A stretch of 64,000 nt of DNA, taken from positions 20,562,036 to 20,626,035 of the forward strand of contig CM055092.1 of assembly GCA_029204225.1 (NCBI GenBank), given 5' to 3'. Position numbers and translations under genes: made by a program. A model generated the notes under the pieces. That model did not search any database. It had not been told where the DNA came from and saw only the letters and a list, made by a program, of their open reading frames with translations. Shown here piece by piece: positions 49,500 through 62,689 of the stretch. Source of the stretch: Diphasiastrum complanatum. Taxonomy: Eukaryota; Streptophyta; Lycopodiopsida; Lycopodiales; Lycopodiaceae. Numbering within the stretch: the first letter of the stretch is position 1; the number at the start of each line of letters is the position of its first letter.

Positions 49500-50255
49500 C
49501 AATGTTCGTGATTTGTGGAAAAATGCGACACTACCCTTAGAAAAATAGGAAGGTGCCCTTCAAAATGCGAAGGTACCCTTAAGATTGAGAACTGCCCTCC
49601 AATCCGAAAAATGCGACACTGGCACTCAGAAACGCCACACACACTGGTCCCTTAGAAAAATGCAAAGGTGTCCTCCAATCCGAAAAATGCGACACTGCCC
49701 TTAGATCAAGGAGGATCCACATCCTCATCATCGCAAGTCAAGCCCAAGAAGGACAGATTTAAGATAAAGTGCTACTATTGTAACAAGATGGGACATTATG
49801 ACTCGGAATGCTTCAAGAGGAAGCAAGATCACAGCCAAGCCAACATTGGACAAGAGGAGGAAGAGAGCTATTATGATGATGGGAAGATGCCCTTCAAAAT
49901 GCAAAGGTACCCTTAAGATTGAGACACTACCCTCCAATCTGAAAAATGCGACAGTGGCCAAAACCCTCCCAAAAATGTGACACTGCCCTTAGAAAAATGG
50001 GAAGGTGCCCTTCAAAATGCGAAGGTACCCTTAAGATTGCGACACTGCCCTCCAATCTGAAAAATGCGACAGTGGCACTACCAATACGAAAAATGCGACA
50101 CTGCCATGAGAAAAATGCGACACTGTCCTCCCACTCCCAAAAACTGCCCTCCAAAAAATGTGACACTGCCCTTAGAAAAATGCGAAGGTACCCTTAAGAT
50201 TGCGACATTGTCCTCCCACTCCCGAAAACTGCCCTCCAAAAAATGCGACACTGCC
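49500..50255 (+). repeat. minisatellite of AATGCGACACTGCCCTT-type units
   Basis: About 20 loosely ordered units such as AAAAATGCGACACTGCCCTT, AATGCGAAGGTACCCTTAAG and TCCAATCCGAAAAATGCG. A single related block sits at 32050-32112 and at 45591-45653. Confidence 0.85.
49702..49890 (+). pseudogene. captured copia gag zinc-knuckle fragment
   Basis: About 190 bp embedded in the minisatellite. It encodes Ser-rich and basic linker, then CYYCNKMGHYDSEC (perfect CX2CX4HX4C), then an acidic tail (GQEEEESYYDDG). Repeat units border it on both sides. It is too short to function and reads open only because of its recent or lucky preservation. Confidence 0.85.
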
Positions 50256-50890
<635 letters not shown>

Positions 50891-51132
50891 TTATGGAGGA
50901 TTCAACATTCAAATTGTAGTCCAAACATGGACGTCTACAAGTTTGATAAAACTTTCAAAGATTTAAAAAAACCAAAAACCATGCACAATAAGAAAATGTG
51001 AAGGCACACATTCCCACGTTAAAAATAGTAAAGCATAAATGTGCTTATAATCAAGGTCGAGACAAGAGTTAGTTAACGTGACCTAAGCCTTCAATTCAAT
51101 ACATTGAGGATAAATGAAAAAAAAAAAATTTG

Positions 51133-51577
51133 TGACAAGCCTTGAGAGCAACATATGACAAAGTCTTAATATAGAAACCCATATGCCAAAGTCCTTGTAC
51201 TAAAAGTTTTTATAAGACTTAACTATAGCAACCTATATAAAAACGTCATATAAAAACTCATTTGCCAAAGTCCTTGTACCAAAAGTTTGTTTACAAGAGT
51301 TAAGTAGAGCAACATATGACAAAGTGTTATAGAAACCCATTTGCCAAATTTCTTGTAGTAAAAATTTTTGACAAGACGCACAACATATATTTTGACAAAG
51401 TCTTATGAAAACCCTTTTGTCAAGAGCAGATATTGCCAGGTCAAAGTCTTATTAATGAATAGATATTGCAAACAACATATATTTGGACAAAGTCTTATGG
51501 AAACTGGCCATTTGTCTACTTAAGACTCAAGAGCAAATATTGCCTAGTCAAAGTAATTTTTAATCCCCTTTGGTCAA
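51133..51577 (+). repeat. imperfect tandem repeats upstream of CVNH gene 2
   Basis: Same array as 34686-35130, no clear difference seen. Confidence 0.7.
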
Positions 51578-51675
51578 AGTTAGCAGCATACAAGCATGGG
51601 ACATAAAGTAATCATTACGCTCAAACGTGTACTCTCTCTAAGACATATCTTTCACGACGGTATCCCACCAAAGTC

Positions 51676-51683
51676 TATATAAA
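51676..51683 (+). promoter_or_regulatory. TATA box of CVNH gene 2
   Basis: TATATAAA, 258 bp before the start codon, as in gene 1. Confidence 0.7.
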
Positions 51684-51940
51684 GAGACAATTGTGGCTCA
51701 CTAGAGGCATTCAGAGTGTGGGACGTTCAAGTGTGAGATTGTTGTTGCTTATACACACTCTTCGCCCCTCTCATCTCCTGTGATTGCTCTTTGCATTTCA
51801 TGCTGGTCTTCCTCGAATTAGCACAATTGAAGCATAGAGTTATATCATCATCTCCGAGTGACCGACGCTATAAGTACTGAGCTACAATTATAATCTGCGC
51901 AGTTCCGCCCCATTTCATTTGTATAAGAAACTACTTCACC

Positions 51941-52686
51941 ATGGCATATTCAGGGTCACCATCGGTTCTGCACAAGGCAGCAGCACTCATGTGCACATTT
52001 ACATTGCTCTTCAATTATGCACGAGCAGACGTACGTAAATCTTCTGCGCGCCATCCAATAGTTAATAATAATAATATATATAGCTCTCATTATGTTAATA
52101 TTAATGTCGTCTAGATGCAGCAGATTCATATTTTAATGTTTATGTATAAGAAATAGATAATTTTTGACCATGCAGATTATCGGCATCACAGGTAATTATA
52201 TAATTAATATGTGTAGTACTGTCTAATATATAGTGTATTATTATAAATTTTGATAGACGTTGCAAGTAATTGTATTGTATTCATCGACATGTGCAGTGTG
52301 GTGGCTTCGCAGTATCCTGCGGTAGCATAACAATTACCTCAACTGGAGCTCTACAATGTATTTGCAATGACGGTCAAGGAGGTTACAGCCGTGCCAGCCT
52401 TGACCTCAATTCACACATAAGCAACAACAATGGCAACCTCGTAGATGGGGGTGATTTTGCAGCTACATGTAGAAACATCCGTTGGTACGAGCTAGGAACT
52501 GACAATCAGGGTATAGCAGCTGAGTGCGTCAAGGATGATGGAAGCTTGGGATCCACCACCTTGTACAACGTGGAGAGAAGGGTGGCAAACTACGGAGGTA
52601 ATCTAGCATGGAACAACTGTAGAAGACGACGATCTCTATTGGAACACCACGTTGGCATTAGTCCGCGCAAAGTGTTGACGGCATAG
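51941..52686 (+). CDS. secreted cyanovirin-N homology (CVNH) lectin, gene 2 (two exons)
   Basis: Exon 1 is 51941-52030 and exon 2 is 52297-52686; the intron is 266 bp with the same GTACGT and GTGCAG ends. The 159-residue product (signal peptide, one CVNH domain, basic tail) is identical to gene 1. The promoter, intron and 3' end also look the same. The duplicate is therefore complete, with TATA box, repeat array and polyadenylation signal. Nothing visible distinguishes the two in coding capacity, so both could be expressed and raise dosage; expression itself cannot be judged from sequence. Confidence 0.9.
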
Positions 52687-52798
52687 TTAGAAAATCAGAT
52701 GAACCTAATATAATGCAATTAATATATGTTGGGCTACATGCACAGATCTGATAACTGGAAGGCACTAAATATAGTACTTCTGAACTATATAAGATCTG

Positions 52799-52804
52799 AA
52801 TAAA
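52799..52804 (+). terminator. polyadenylation signal of CVNH gene 2
   Basis: AATAAA 113 bp after the stop codon. Confidence 0.6.
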
Positions 52805-53035
52805 ATCATTTCATACGATATTAGTAGCATGAATAAATGGTGTGAATAATCCATTAAGTGGAAGTGTTAAGGATAGCACTGTATGCACCTACACATAATA
52901 ACCAGTTAACAACAAAGAGCCTTGCCTTGGGTCCCGAAAGCACGCGTTCCCTCAGAACGTCGCCTCCTCATCGTCTCCATGTAATAAAGTTAGCCCTGCG
53001 CTCAAATCAGTTAATAAAGCATGTAGTTAAGCGTA

Positions 53036-53036
<1 letters not shown>

Positions 53037-53078
<42 letters not shown>
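53037..53078 (+). repeat. (CT)n microsatellite, copy 2
   Basis: Counterpart of 36592-36632. Confidence 0.9.
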
Positions 53079-53079
<1 letters not shown>

Positions 53080-56032
53080 TGCTGCATGATCTCTGAAACT
53101 CAACACTTGAAATAGTAAAATCAAATTCAGTGTAATTCTGAAGCTCAAAGGGTAAACGTCCACATTCATTTCAAATTGATCATTCTATATACTTTGAGTA
53201 ATTGCAGGTCAATATGATCATGATTATCTGATTCTTTGTGCAAGTTACTTCGTGCTAGTTTTGGAGGCCGATTGAAATCTCTCTTAATAAATGTTATGTT
53301 ATTTTAGTGGTGTAATTTGATTAATTCCTAGCTGCACATGGTGCACTTTATATTCTATTCCGTTGGGTGTTTTCACTATAAGCCTCTAGTGAGACTATGG
53401 GTCCACACTGTTTTGAAGTTGATGGGTTACAATGGGCTGGGCCTTCTCTTCTTCTTGGGCCTTGGGAGTTTGAAAAAAATGAACAATAAAAAATAGCATA
53501 GGAACATTATACCATACATGATAAAGTGTGAAGTCATGGATATTTGACATATCAACATCACAACAATTGTCCATATGTCAAGGAGGACATTCACATTTTT
53601 GAGGGATATTGAGAGAAGTGTGACAAAATTAATCATCCATTATGCTTTCTTATCAATTTCACTTTGCAATTGGCCTAGGCTATTTTTATTCACAAAAAAA
53701 CATGAATTTTTTGTGACATATTTATGATACAATTGAAGGTCTTTGTTCTAAACTTTCAAACCTAGATGAAGAACTTCAAACCCTAATTTTTGAGCTTTAA
53801 CAGAAATTGTGACAATATTGAAGTAATGTCTTCTACCATGTTAGCAACAACTTGAGTGATGTCTTCCACTAGTCTTTGTATGCGCAATGTTCAACAAATT
53901 TACAAATATGTTGGAGTAAGATGGGACCATATGCAAATTCCCTTAGGGTGTGGTTGAAGTCAAAAAATTGCTAGTAGTATGGTGAATTGTGCATTGGTTA
54001 AGGAGAAGCTTCCTTGAGGTAGTCCCAAACGGTTATTGATGAGCCTCCATTTCAGGTGGAGTAAATCTACATGTGTGTGTGTGTGTGTGTGTAAAACTTG
54101 GCTCATTCATTAGTGATTACACATCTAGATATACAAAAATCTCCTCTTCCCACACAATATAAAGTGACACTTATGTGACAAAAGAAAACAAAAGTTCTTT
54201 TGTCCATCATAGAAATGGATCAATGATCAAAATTTGAAATAACATCATTATATCAATGTGCTTTTTACGTTTAGAAAGTCACCTAATCCCATCTAATGAC
54301 GAAGAATCATTAGAATTGAGATGGAGGATCCTCACAGTCTCTACTCGGACACTTAATGTAACACATGAGATAATGGCTTGTACAATGATCCATTGATACC
54401 AACCCAATAAGATTCACTACTTAGACCATCAATACTATATTTTTTATGAATTAGCCTACATATTACATGTATAGCAATTGTACATTTCTCCCCCTTACTT
54501 TAGTCTCCATGCTTTCTACGAACATGCCCCAACCACCAAACTCCTATATTTTACTATTCCGAACACTAATTATGTTTGGTGCTTTGGTTTTCGTATATCG
54601 ATGTTGAACAACCTTAACTATAGTTATTCATTCAACGGGAGCATGATTCTTTTGTGGTGTCAATCCATGTGACATTAAAGCTACATTCTCCTTTGTCTTT
54701 AGTTGTATGGCCAATGAGCTTATTACCGAACTACATTGAGGCATAATATTGGTGCTAGGAGTTTGGCAAATTGTGGATTTTTCTTGATCTTTATCACCTG
54801 AATTGTTGGGAGCTGTTGGTGGTGGTCTCTTGGACTCAAGGGGGATCGCGGTAGGAGGAGTCTTTTGTAAAACCAAGGGATACTTGGAAGATAAATGACC
54901 AAATTTATGGACTCAAAACAAGTATGAGTAATAAAATCCCCAAAAGTAAAATGTACTACCAAAAGGTACAATGAAAATTGGGTTCATTTTTTGTACCACC
55001 AAATCATGCTTTTAGCCAGGAAGTTAGATCTAGAGATAAATCGACAATTTTTTAATACATTGATTGACATTATCAATATATTATTATTGCAATTAATATC
55101 GTTGTGTATCAACCGAGTAACGTTGCAGATTACCCAAAAAGTATTCTTTTTAAAATTTGGCACTTTTCAGTCTATTTAAAAAATATGCACATTATTTTTT
55201 ATCCAAAAAATAAAAAAGCCTATAATTTATGATTAATTCAAAATATGTAAGAAATTGTGCATATATGAATTTTTTGACATGCAATAATATAGAATTATAA
55301 TTTTTCATATAAATTTAAACAATTATCAAAATTAAAAACTGACAAAAATCTACACAAATTCAAATTTTTAGTGCCAAGCAATCATAACTCTACATCTAAT
55401 GGAACATCAAATTCATATTAATTTAAGTGAACATGGAATTGTAAAATGAATTTGTCTTTTCATAGTCTTTTCATAATCAATTTAAAAACTATCTTTCAGT
55501 CTAACTGAATTTAAAACAATCACTAGAGAAACAAACAAAAGAATATGTTCAACAACCATACATAATGAGTAATAATAAAACATTTAATATTAATTTCATT
55601 AGAATTTTAATATAATTGAATCTCTATCAAATATATTTTCTTAATTTAAATACATTTGCAGTTATTTCAAACATTCTATTCTAAATTTATTATTTTGATT
55701 ATTACAATATAAACAAACTAAAATTCAAATCAGAATCATAATTATCAAAAGAACATAGAGTGAAAAAAAACAAAATTATTTTAGTAATTTTTATAGATTT
55801 CATACAAACAAAAGTTTTAAGTAAAACTTATAAAACAAATAAATACCATCATCCCAAAAATACACTCAAGATATATACAATTGAAATTTCAAACAACTCA
55901 AATTGAATCTCAATTGATTCATATGTCCACAAATGTTTATACATCCAAAATCTCCTCATCAATATGAGTTGGTCGAGGTTTACCATCTTCATCACCACCC
56001 GTCACCCACACACCACCAACAACCACTTCATG
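53079..56032. other. AT-rich intergenic DNA, copy of 36633-39589
   Basis: No intact gene; same content as the copy 1 counterpart. Confidence 0.4.
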
Positions 56033-58357
56033 TTAGAGATCATGAAATTCTCCAAGCTCGTCTTTAAGAGAAAGCTGTGGCTCTGAAGATGCCACTTGAA
56101 CTTTCTTGTTGTCGTGGGCTAATGATGTACCCAATTCATCATCAACATCATTCGACAGATCATCAATGGCAATAACTCGTTGCACAATGAACGTCGACTG
56201 CACAGAACCCTTCTTCACAGCAATACAGTTTCTCTGTACCAGAACACAAGTCTAGAATCCAATCATTTTCATATGAGAATTAATTAGTAAGTTCATTAAT
56301 TAGCCTCTACGGCTACTGGTAGTGTAAAGTGCAACTTTCGAATAATAGCTAGGAATGGAAGTACATTGGAGACATTTCTCCTGCGACAATATCATGTCAC
56401 TCGCTAACACAGAAAAATAGCCTACCGACATCATTTCAAAGGTGCTTAATAAGCGCTCCTAGGTGCATTATGGACATTTGTTTTGTGTCTGTAATATAAC
56501 AATAGAGTAAAATTAAATAATAAATCAACACAAAGTATAATGTAAAAAAAAAATTAACAACAATAGAATTAAACTATTTAACATATTTCATACCAAATCA
56601 TAGCCTCGTATCCCTGTGTCTCGTCCTTTAAGACCTTGGCAACTGTAGCAGCTTGATTCGTGGAATGAAAAAATATAATTCTCCACAGAGATGCAGTTGT
56701 TAACTCTTTTAAAGGTTTGACCATCTGTAGAATCTGCTGATATGTAAAAGCATATTCATCATCTGATGTCTCTTTAAGTCTGTATCCATACAAGATATCA
56801 GTAATAACAAGAGTAAATTTTTTCTTGGGCACCATTTTCAGAATCTCCTTCACATCGCATGTAAAAATGGCCTAGTGCTAGACGCGCATAAGATCTCTTG
56901 GAGAAGAAAATGATCTGAGGAGGGGATCAACCACATAACTCGCATCCATCAGATTTCTCCTCTCCTTCTCCAACCAGGCCAAATCCATATGAGCCAAAAA
57001 ATTGTCTAGAACTGGAAACTCCACAGTCCGAGGATTTGTCCTTGATTTATGATATAAAATATTAGTTAGTTTGTCAATTTCAACTGGAAGATATAAATTC
57101 GAAAAACATAATTAATCATGAACATGATATGCAATTTCGAATACAAAATAATCAAACTCACAATATTCTTGAAAGCAATATAGAATTGTTTCAAGGCTTC
57201 CTTGGAACTAGATTCAAGATAGTCCGTGAGGACTTGCTCCCAGGAAATGCAATTCAGTCAGATCATCATATGTTCTTTCATCCTCATATACGTCTTGTGC
57301 TTGAAACAAAAATATGCAATTGAGCAAACTTTATTTCAAAAATCAATAAATCGAGACAATAAGTAAGAAACAAAAAATCCTGAAACAATGAAATATCAAT
57401 ACTGTAAATTGATATTTCAGATCGATATAGAGTATCGATCTAAGATATCAACATCCATTTAAACACAGGAGATAGAAATCGGATATCGATTTGAGAGATG
57501 ATTTGACGAGATTAATACCAGAAATTGATACCGGATATCGATCTGAGGTATCAACATTCATTCAAACAAAGGAGATAGAAACTGAGTATCGATTTGAGAT
57601 ATTATCTGACGAGATTACTACCAAACATCGATATCAGATATCGACTTGCGGTATCATATCTATGTTTAAATTAAAATTACTTATACACTTACTGCTCAAA
57701 TTTTTTCGCCATCTCTTCCAAGGATAAGTCTAGTGATTTTACACTTGAGAGAATGAAGATTACAATTTTGCCATCCTTAATTCCCAGCATTGTATGCCAT
57801 TGGGTGATTTTCATGTCATTAGAAGCAATTTAATAGAGACGTCTGTAGTACGATCTTTTTTACGCAGTGCAATGGAGAGGTCATCTCTTTTGCTTTTAAT
57901 CTCACAATTTTCTCACAATGTAAAGATTTCATCTTCGAGATCCTAGATTGCTCCCATCCTAAATGCAAGCTCGAACAACAACTCATATTTCCTCAGGGCT
58001 TCAGAGTCTTTGGTCTCATCAAAAACTAAGCCAATCCCTCTACAACATTGGATTCACAGTTTAAGTATGACCCGGTCATGAGTTTTTAAAAGATCAAGAT
58101 ATTTGTTATGGAAAAACATTATTCTATGGATGAATGACATGCTTGAGCGGTAGTCATTGTCGTTGTTATGGTTTCATGCTAGGAGTTTTACCTCCTCCTC
58201 TGTCAACCCTGCATAGATTATGCATTTAACGGTCTTGAAATATGCGGAGTCGGGGTATTCTCTTACCAACTATCATCTTGCTTCTGTAGAGTGGCATCCC
58301 CCGATAACAAAATATCGATACTCATTTATCATCCCGCTTTTGAATATGAATTTCTTG
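56033..58357 (-). pseudogene. relic gene with ParB-like and methyltransferase-like parts, copy 2
   Basis: Same blocks as copy 1, shifted by about 16,441: 58357-57693, then about 57300-57162, 57083-56594 and 56233-56033. Copy 2 keeps residues lost in copy 1. The ParB-like block reads RYFVIGGCHSTEAR (copy 1 VIRG), and the methyltransferase-like block reads VITDILYGYRL (copy 1 TNILY), so the motif IV Asp is present. Shared stops show it was already dead. An acceptor (GTGCAG) precedes block 1 at 58358, only about 10-20 bp from the copia integrase scrap, so any earlier exons have been lost or displaced. Confidence 0.5.
57421..57653. repeat. intronic ATCGAT minisatellite, copy 2
   Basis: Counterpart of 40980-41212 with a few base changes. 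Confidence 0.75.
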
Positions 58358-58374
58358 CTGCACTATGAGTGAAT

Positions 58375-60120
58375 TGGAAATATTGGACAGAGAGATGCAT
58401 TGGCAACAAAGTGAAGCAGATCAGGACAGATCAAGGTGGAGAATACATCTCGAATTGCTTCACTGACTTCTGCAATGATGGTGATATCATTCACAGAAGG
58501 ACTGCATCTTACACACCGCAGCACAACGATGTTGTAGAAAGAAAGAATAGAACTCTAATGGAAGCTGCTAGATGCATGGTGGCCTACTCGAAAGTTCCAA
58601 GGATACGGTTGAAGCAGTAGCTAAAACTGCTTACATTCAATAGGACAGGAAAGTCTGGTGTTCCTCACACGACACCACACGAATTATGGTGGGGTAGAAA
58701 ACCCAATCTGGCTCACATCAGAATCTTTGGCTGTGTAGCTTATGCACATATTCTTTATAAGCTTCGAAAGAAGCTTGATGAGAAAGCTAAACAAGGATAT
58801 CTTGTAGGATATGACAATAACTTGTCATACTACATAGTCTACATGCCAGAGATGAACACTATGAAGACAGTCAGAGATGTCAAGTTTGATGAGAATAGAA
58901 TGATGGCCAATGATGATCTTGTCAGCTATGAAGTTCTTGAAAGACAGTACTATGATCTGCCAACTATGACAGAGGGAGCAGAGGATGAACATGAAGACGA
59001 AAATGTTCGCGTCACTTCACATTCGACTAATGAATCAGAAGACGAAAGATTCAAGAGACAGCCTTCTGCTACAGTACTTGTAGCCGAGATGGTTCTGGAC
59101 CTAGTAGAGCAGACAAAGAAAAAGACATTGTAGTTCCAGGAGGATCTCCTAGAAGGTCGACAAGACAACGAAGAGCACCAGCAAGATATGTGCCAGGCAA
59201 CTCTACTTCTATATCAGAAGAGCTATGTGGATTCAATGACGAACCATAGACATTCGATGAGGCAATTGAATTTCCAAAGAAGGACAAATGGATCCAAGCC
59301 ATGAATGAGGAGATGGAATCCATGAGGAAGAACTAGGTATGGACGTTGCAGCCATTACCAGATAGGTGAAAGGCTATAAAATGCAAATGGGTATACAAGC
59401 TAAAGTATCGACCAGATGAGATGTCTCAAAGTATAAGGCAAAACTTGTAGTGAAGGGATTCTCTCAGAGATATGGTATTGACTATTCTGAGACCTTATCT
59501 CCTGTCATGAAACAAAAATTGTTCGAGGACTGAAGAAGAGAGAGAATTGATGTAGCTCACACCATATAGGAAACTAATAGGATTGTTGATGTACCTTGCA
59601 GATAACACACGTTGACGTTGCTTATGCAGTATTCAGGATGAGCCAATTTTGCATGAATTCAGACTCGCGACACATTGGAATATTGCAAAACGAATTTTGT
59701 AATAGGCTTCAATTAACAAAAGATTTTGGTTTGTGTTATTGTCGTGATGCAGGATTCCAGATGCTTTCTTATAGTGATGCTAGCTAGGCATCCCTCAAGG
59801 ATGACTGCAAAAGTGTCTCAAGAGGATGCACCATCGCGTCAGGTGCAGCAATTCTTTGGGTCAGCAAGAAGCAGACCATTGTGGCTTAGTCATCCTACGA
59901 AACAAAGTATGTCGCAGCAACAAAGATGGCCAACAAAATTATTTGGCTCAAACAGTTTCTTGATGAACTAGGCGAAACAAGGAATGAACCTCTGGTTTTG
60001 CAGATGGACAACACATCTACTATACATTTGACATAGACCCTATGTTTCACTCAAGGACAAAACACATTGCGATCAAGTACCACTTGATAAGGGATCTGAT
60101 TGGCAAGAAGATGTTGCAAA
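58375..60120 (+). pseudogene. copia integrase, RT and RNase H, badly decayed
   Basis: Starts in the integrase core (VKQIRTDQGGEYIS with the second catalytic Asp, SYTPQHNDVVERKNRTLMEA with the Glu). A stop at about 58618 follows, then the integrase tail (GVPHTTPHELWWGRKPNLAH, IFGCVAYAHI, GYLVGYD). An acidic stretch (58822-59133) leads into a shortened RT: FPKKDKWIQAMNEEMESM-like and KYRPDEM pieces are seen, but no YVDD. The end is RNase H (YSDAS, SYETKYVAATKMA, MDNTSTIHL). Many stops and frameshifts. Copy 1 of the duplication ends inside this same integrase at 41995. Confidence 0.8.
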
Positions 60121-60600
60121 CTATCTGCCACTCTTGTAATTCGTGATTAGTTGTAGATGTTTAATATTTCTAATTTGGAAGTTACACGATGCGACACGAA
60201 AAAGTTCGCTACTTTCTGTTTGATGCATAATACAAAAGAAGACAAAAAATTAAATAAAGACGAAAAAATACAGAATACATGTCCGCCTGTGAGCAAGACA
60301 ATTTTGTAGAGGATCTGTAGATCCAGAAGTTCGCTAGTAAGCGAGACATTATTCGTGAGAGAACTGTATTTCTCTCACGCCAATGCACTATGAAAATAAT
60401 AGACAATATTGTAGTTGTTATGCACATATTATTCTGTATGATTGTATGATCTCAAATGTATTTTTTGTCTACTACAATTCATGTATCTGATTCACTTGTT
60501 TATTCAATTCTTCACTTGGTATATTAATCTGTTAACGTTGATCAGTAGTGTCTGTCTACACTCTGAAGATAGCCGGTAGTGACTAGCAATCATATTTGAA
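60121..60600 (+). repeat. copia family D LTR (3' position)
   Basis: Related to 5806-6351 through several shared blocks, and placed directly after the RNase H relic as a 3' LTR should be. Ends near GTGACTAGCAATCATAT. Boundaries approximate. Confidence 0.6.
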
Positions 60601-61030
60601 TTTTCGACGAACTGATTTTATTCGCGAATGCTTTCGCTTCGTGCTTCACTTCGCGATTACTTGGCTATAAGCGTAAATCAATTTCAGAGCTCACTTAAGT
60701 TTTGTTTCATTTCGTTTTGTTTCGTCTTGTTTCCTTTCGTCTCGTCTTGTCTCGTTACAGAGCCTGATTGATCTTTGCGCGAAGGCTTACGCTTCATTTC
60801 GTTTGTGTCGTTTTGCAATCTTTATGCGTCCAGCATAAATCAATGTTAGAGCTCATTTAAGCTTTGCTTAGCTTTGCTTTGCTTCGTTTCGTTTTCGTCT
60901 AGATTTCGTCTCGTTTCGTTTTGTTGTGTTACAGAGCCTGATTGATCCAACACAAATTATTCTCGAACAAAAATAATTCGAGTTTCGCGAAAGTGTTCGC
61001 GAATCGTTCGAGATTTTTATTAGTTTGTAA
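60601..61030 (+). repeat. TTCGT-rich tandem repeat region
   Basis: Two long units (about 60690-60780 and 60850-60960) each consist of TTTCGTCTCG-type pentamer runs ended by TTACAGAGCCTGATTGATC. Also CGCGAA-rich segments near 60630 and 60985. Confidence 0.7.
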
Positions 61031-61059
61031 CCAAAGTTCTAACTGAGATTTGCATATCA

Positions 61060-61760
61060 GAACCAACCACCCCTCAAGAATTCATACAGATGTTGTTGTA
61101 AAAAATTTTGAATCTGTGTCTCTATGGTGACCGGTTTCTGAAACAATGGGACAGCCTTAATTGTAGATGGCCCTGAGTCTCTGGCTTGAGAAGCCATGGT
61201 TGCTTCTTCTTCTATCCCTTGATCCATGCTTTATATCCGCTTGACCCTAATTGTGATGCGATGGCGAGAAAGTTGGCATTGGTACAAAATCTGAACAGTG
61301 GTTTTTTTATAGTCTTTTATGATAGCTTTTTTCTTTGCCAATTCAATTGATGTTGTTCCTTTGAATCGATCAAATCTGCCCTGGAAGTCGGACAATGCCC
61401 GTCGATACGTCTCAACCTTCCTAAAGAGATAATTGGTCTCTTCTTCAGACACATGACTGTCCAGTGCTTGTGCATAAAGCATGTTGTCACGCTATGTAGC
61501 TGTGGAATCTAGTTCGCCAAGGATCCTTTCTTTGTCAAGGTTGGCCATTTCTAGTTGTCCTTGCAATAACAAAACTTCTCGCTTGACATCCTGAACAGCT
61601 TTATCAACCTGATCCTACGTAATAATCATGTTGCTTGGAAATCTTTAGATCTCTATTCAACTGGATGAGTTTTTGGCTGATCAGAGTTTTTTTTAATCCC
61701 AAATCAAAGATTCTCTTCTCCATGGTGGTCTTCTAATCAAGCATTGTCTGGATCATTTGT
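61060..61760 (-). pseudogene. coiled-coil protein relic
   Basis: Minus-strand pieces in sequence: TMEKRIFDLGLKKTLISQKL, QDVKREVLLLQGQLEMANL and DKERILGELDSTA, then after a stop an 83-codon open part (61482-61231) with ALDSHVSEEETNYLFRKVET and YRRALSDFQGRFDRFKG. The frame then resumes after another stop with PSTIKAVPLFQKPVTIETQI and QNFLQQHLYEFL. Heptad-like Leu/Lys/Glu pattern throughout. Could be gag of an unrecognised gypsy or a host gene relic; it does not match the coiled-coil ORF at 12.5-13.6 kb. Not recognised. Confidence 0.4.
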
Positions 61761-61841
61761 CCAAGGTGTGAATGGATTCCAAGGACATCACCCCAAGGGT
61801 GTGGTTGTGGTAGCAGCAGCAGCAAGAGGAATGCTAGATCT

Positions 61842-62575
61842 TGTGAAGAATTGAAAAAGATTATCTATGTTATATAGGGGTCTTATGTTTTTTACATCAA
61901 GCATCTAGGTGTAGGATGTTGATAGGAATAAATTTGGCATAGATGGCAAATTATGCATTCCCACTTGTAATGCCACTATTGAGCCAAAATAGAGTAAGAG
62001 GCTAAACACGTGCCAATTAGAGTGTAGACAAGTGTAAAGCTTTTGTTTGATGAATTCCAAGAGGTCCAACAGGATTTAGAGGTGGAATCTTGTGAGGTCC
62101 AATAGGAAATTGAGGTGTGCTTGAATATAGTCCAATAGAATTAAGAGGTGCATGGATCAGTGGTCCAATAGGATCAAGAGGTGACAAAGTATGGTCCAAT
62201 CATAGTTAAGCATAGTGGTAGCTCGTGGACCTACTAGTATCATTGTACTCCTCATTTTGGATCTAATTGATTTGGTAATTTCATGGATTTTGTGAGTTAT
62301 TGAATTTCTAGCTTTCTCTCTCTATCCGAGAGCTCATCATGTTTTTTCTCTCTCTACCCGAGGAGAGAAGCTTGTTTTTACTTAGATTATTTTTTGAATA
62401 CTTCCCACACGTGTGAGTGAGAGTTGGAAGTGATTGAATGCATGTAGTAGTGTGTTTTTGCCATAGAATCAAAGACAGATCTTGAATCTCAATCTAGTCT
62501 TGATCTTGGTGCATCTACACACCTTAGGAGACACAAGTACATTTAGTGGACAATCCACACGTGTGAAATTCAACA
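61842..62575 (+). repeat. 5' LTR of copia X
   Basis: 734 bp, TGTGAAGAATTG to AATTCAACA. Contains about 250 bp (62140-62392) absent from 10810-11295. CACACGTGTG at 62406 and 62556. Confidence 0.9.
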
Positions 62576-62588
62576 TGGTATCAGAGCC
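62576..62588 (+). other. primer-binding site of copia X
   Basis: TGGTATCAGAGCC directly after the LTR; complementary to initiator tRNA-Met. Confidence 0.9.
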
Positions 62589-62689
62589 TACCTAAGGTTA
62601 CCATGCATTTTAATTCATCTAAGTGAAAAATTTTCATCAATCTTGAGCTAGAAGTTGTCAAGGAGTTCTTCAAGAGGTTCAAAAATACA

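Noticed and set aside
49500-50255. Array resembling spaced direct repeats (CRISPR-like)
   Set aside because: Units vary in length and order, there are no uniform spacers, and the context is a plant nuclear genome. It is a degenerate minisatellite.
58950-59323. Minus-strand Ser-rich ORFs
   Set aside because: Antisense to the decayed copia integrase-RT linker.
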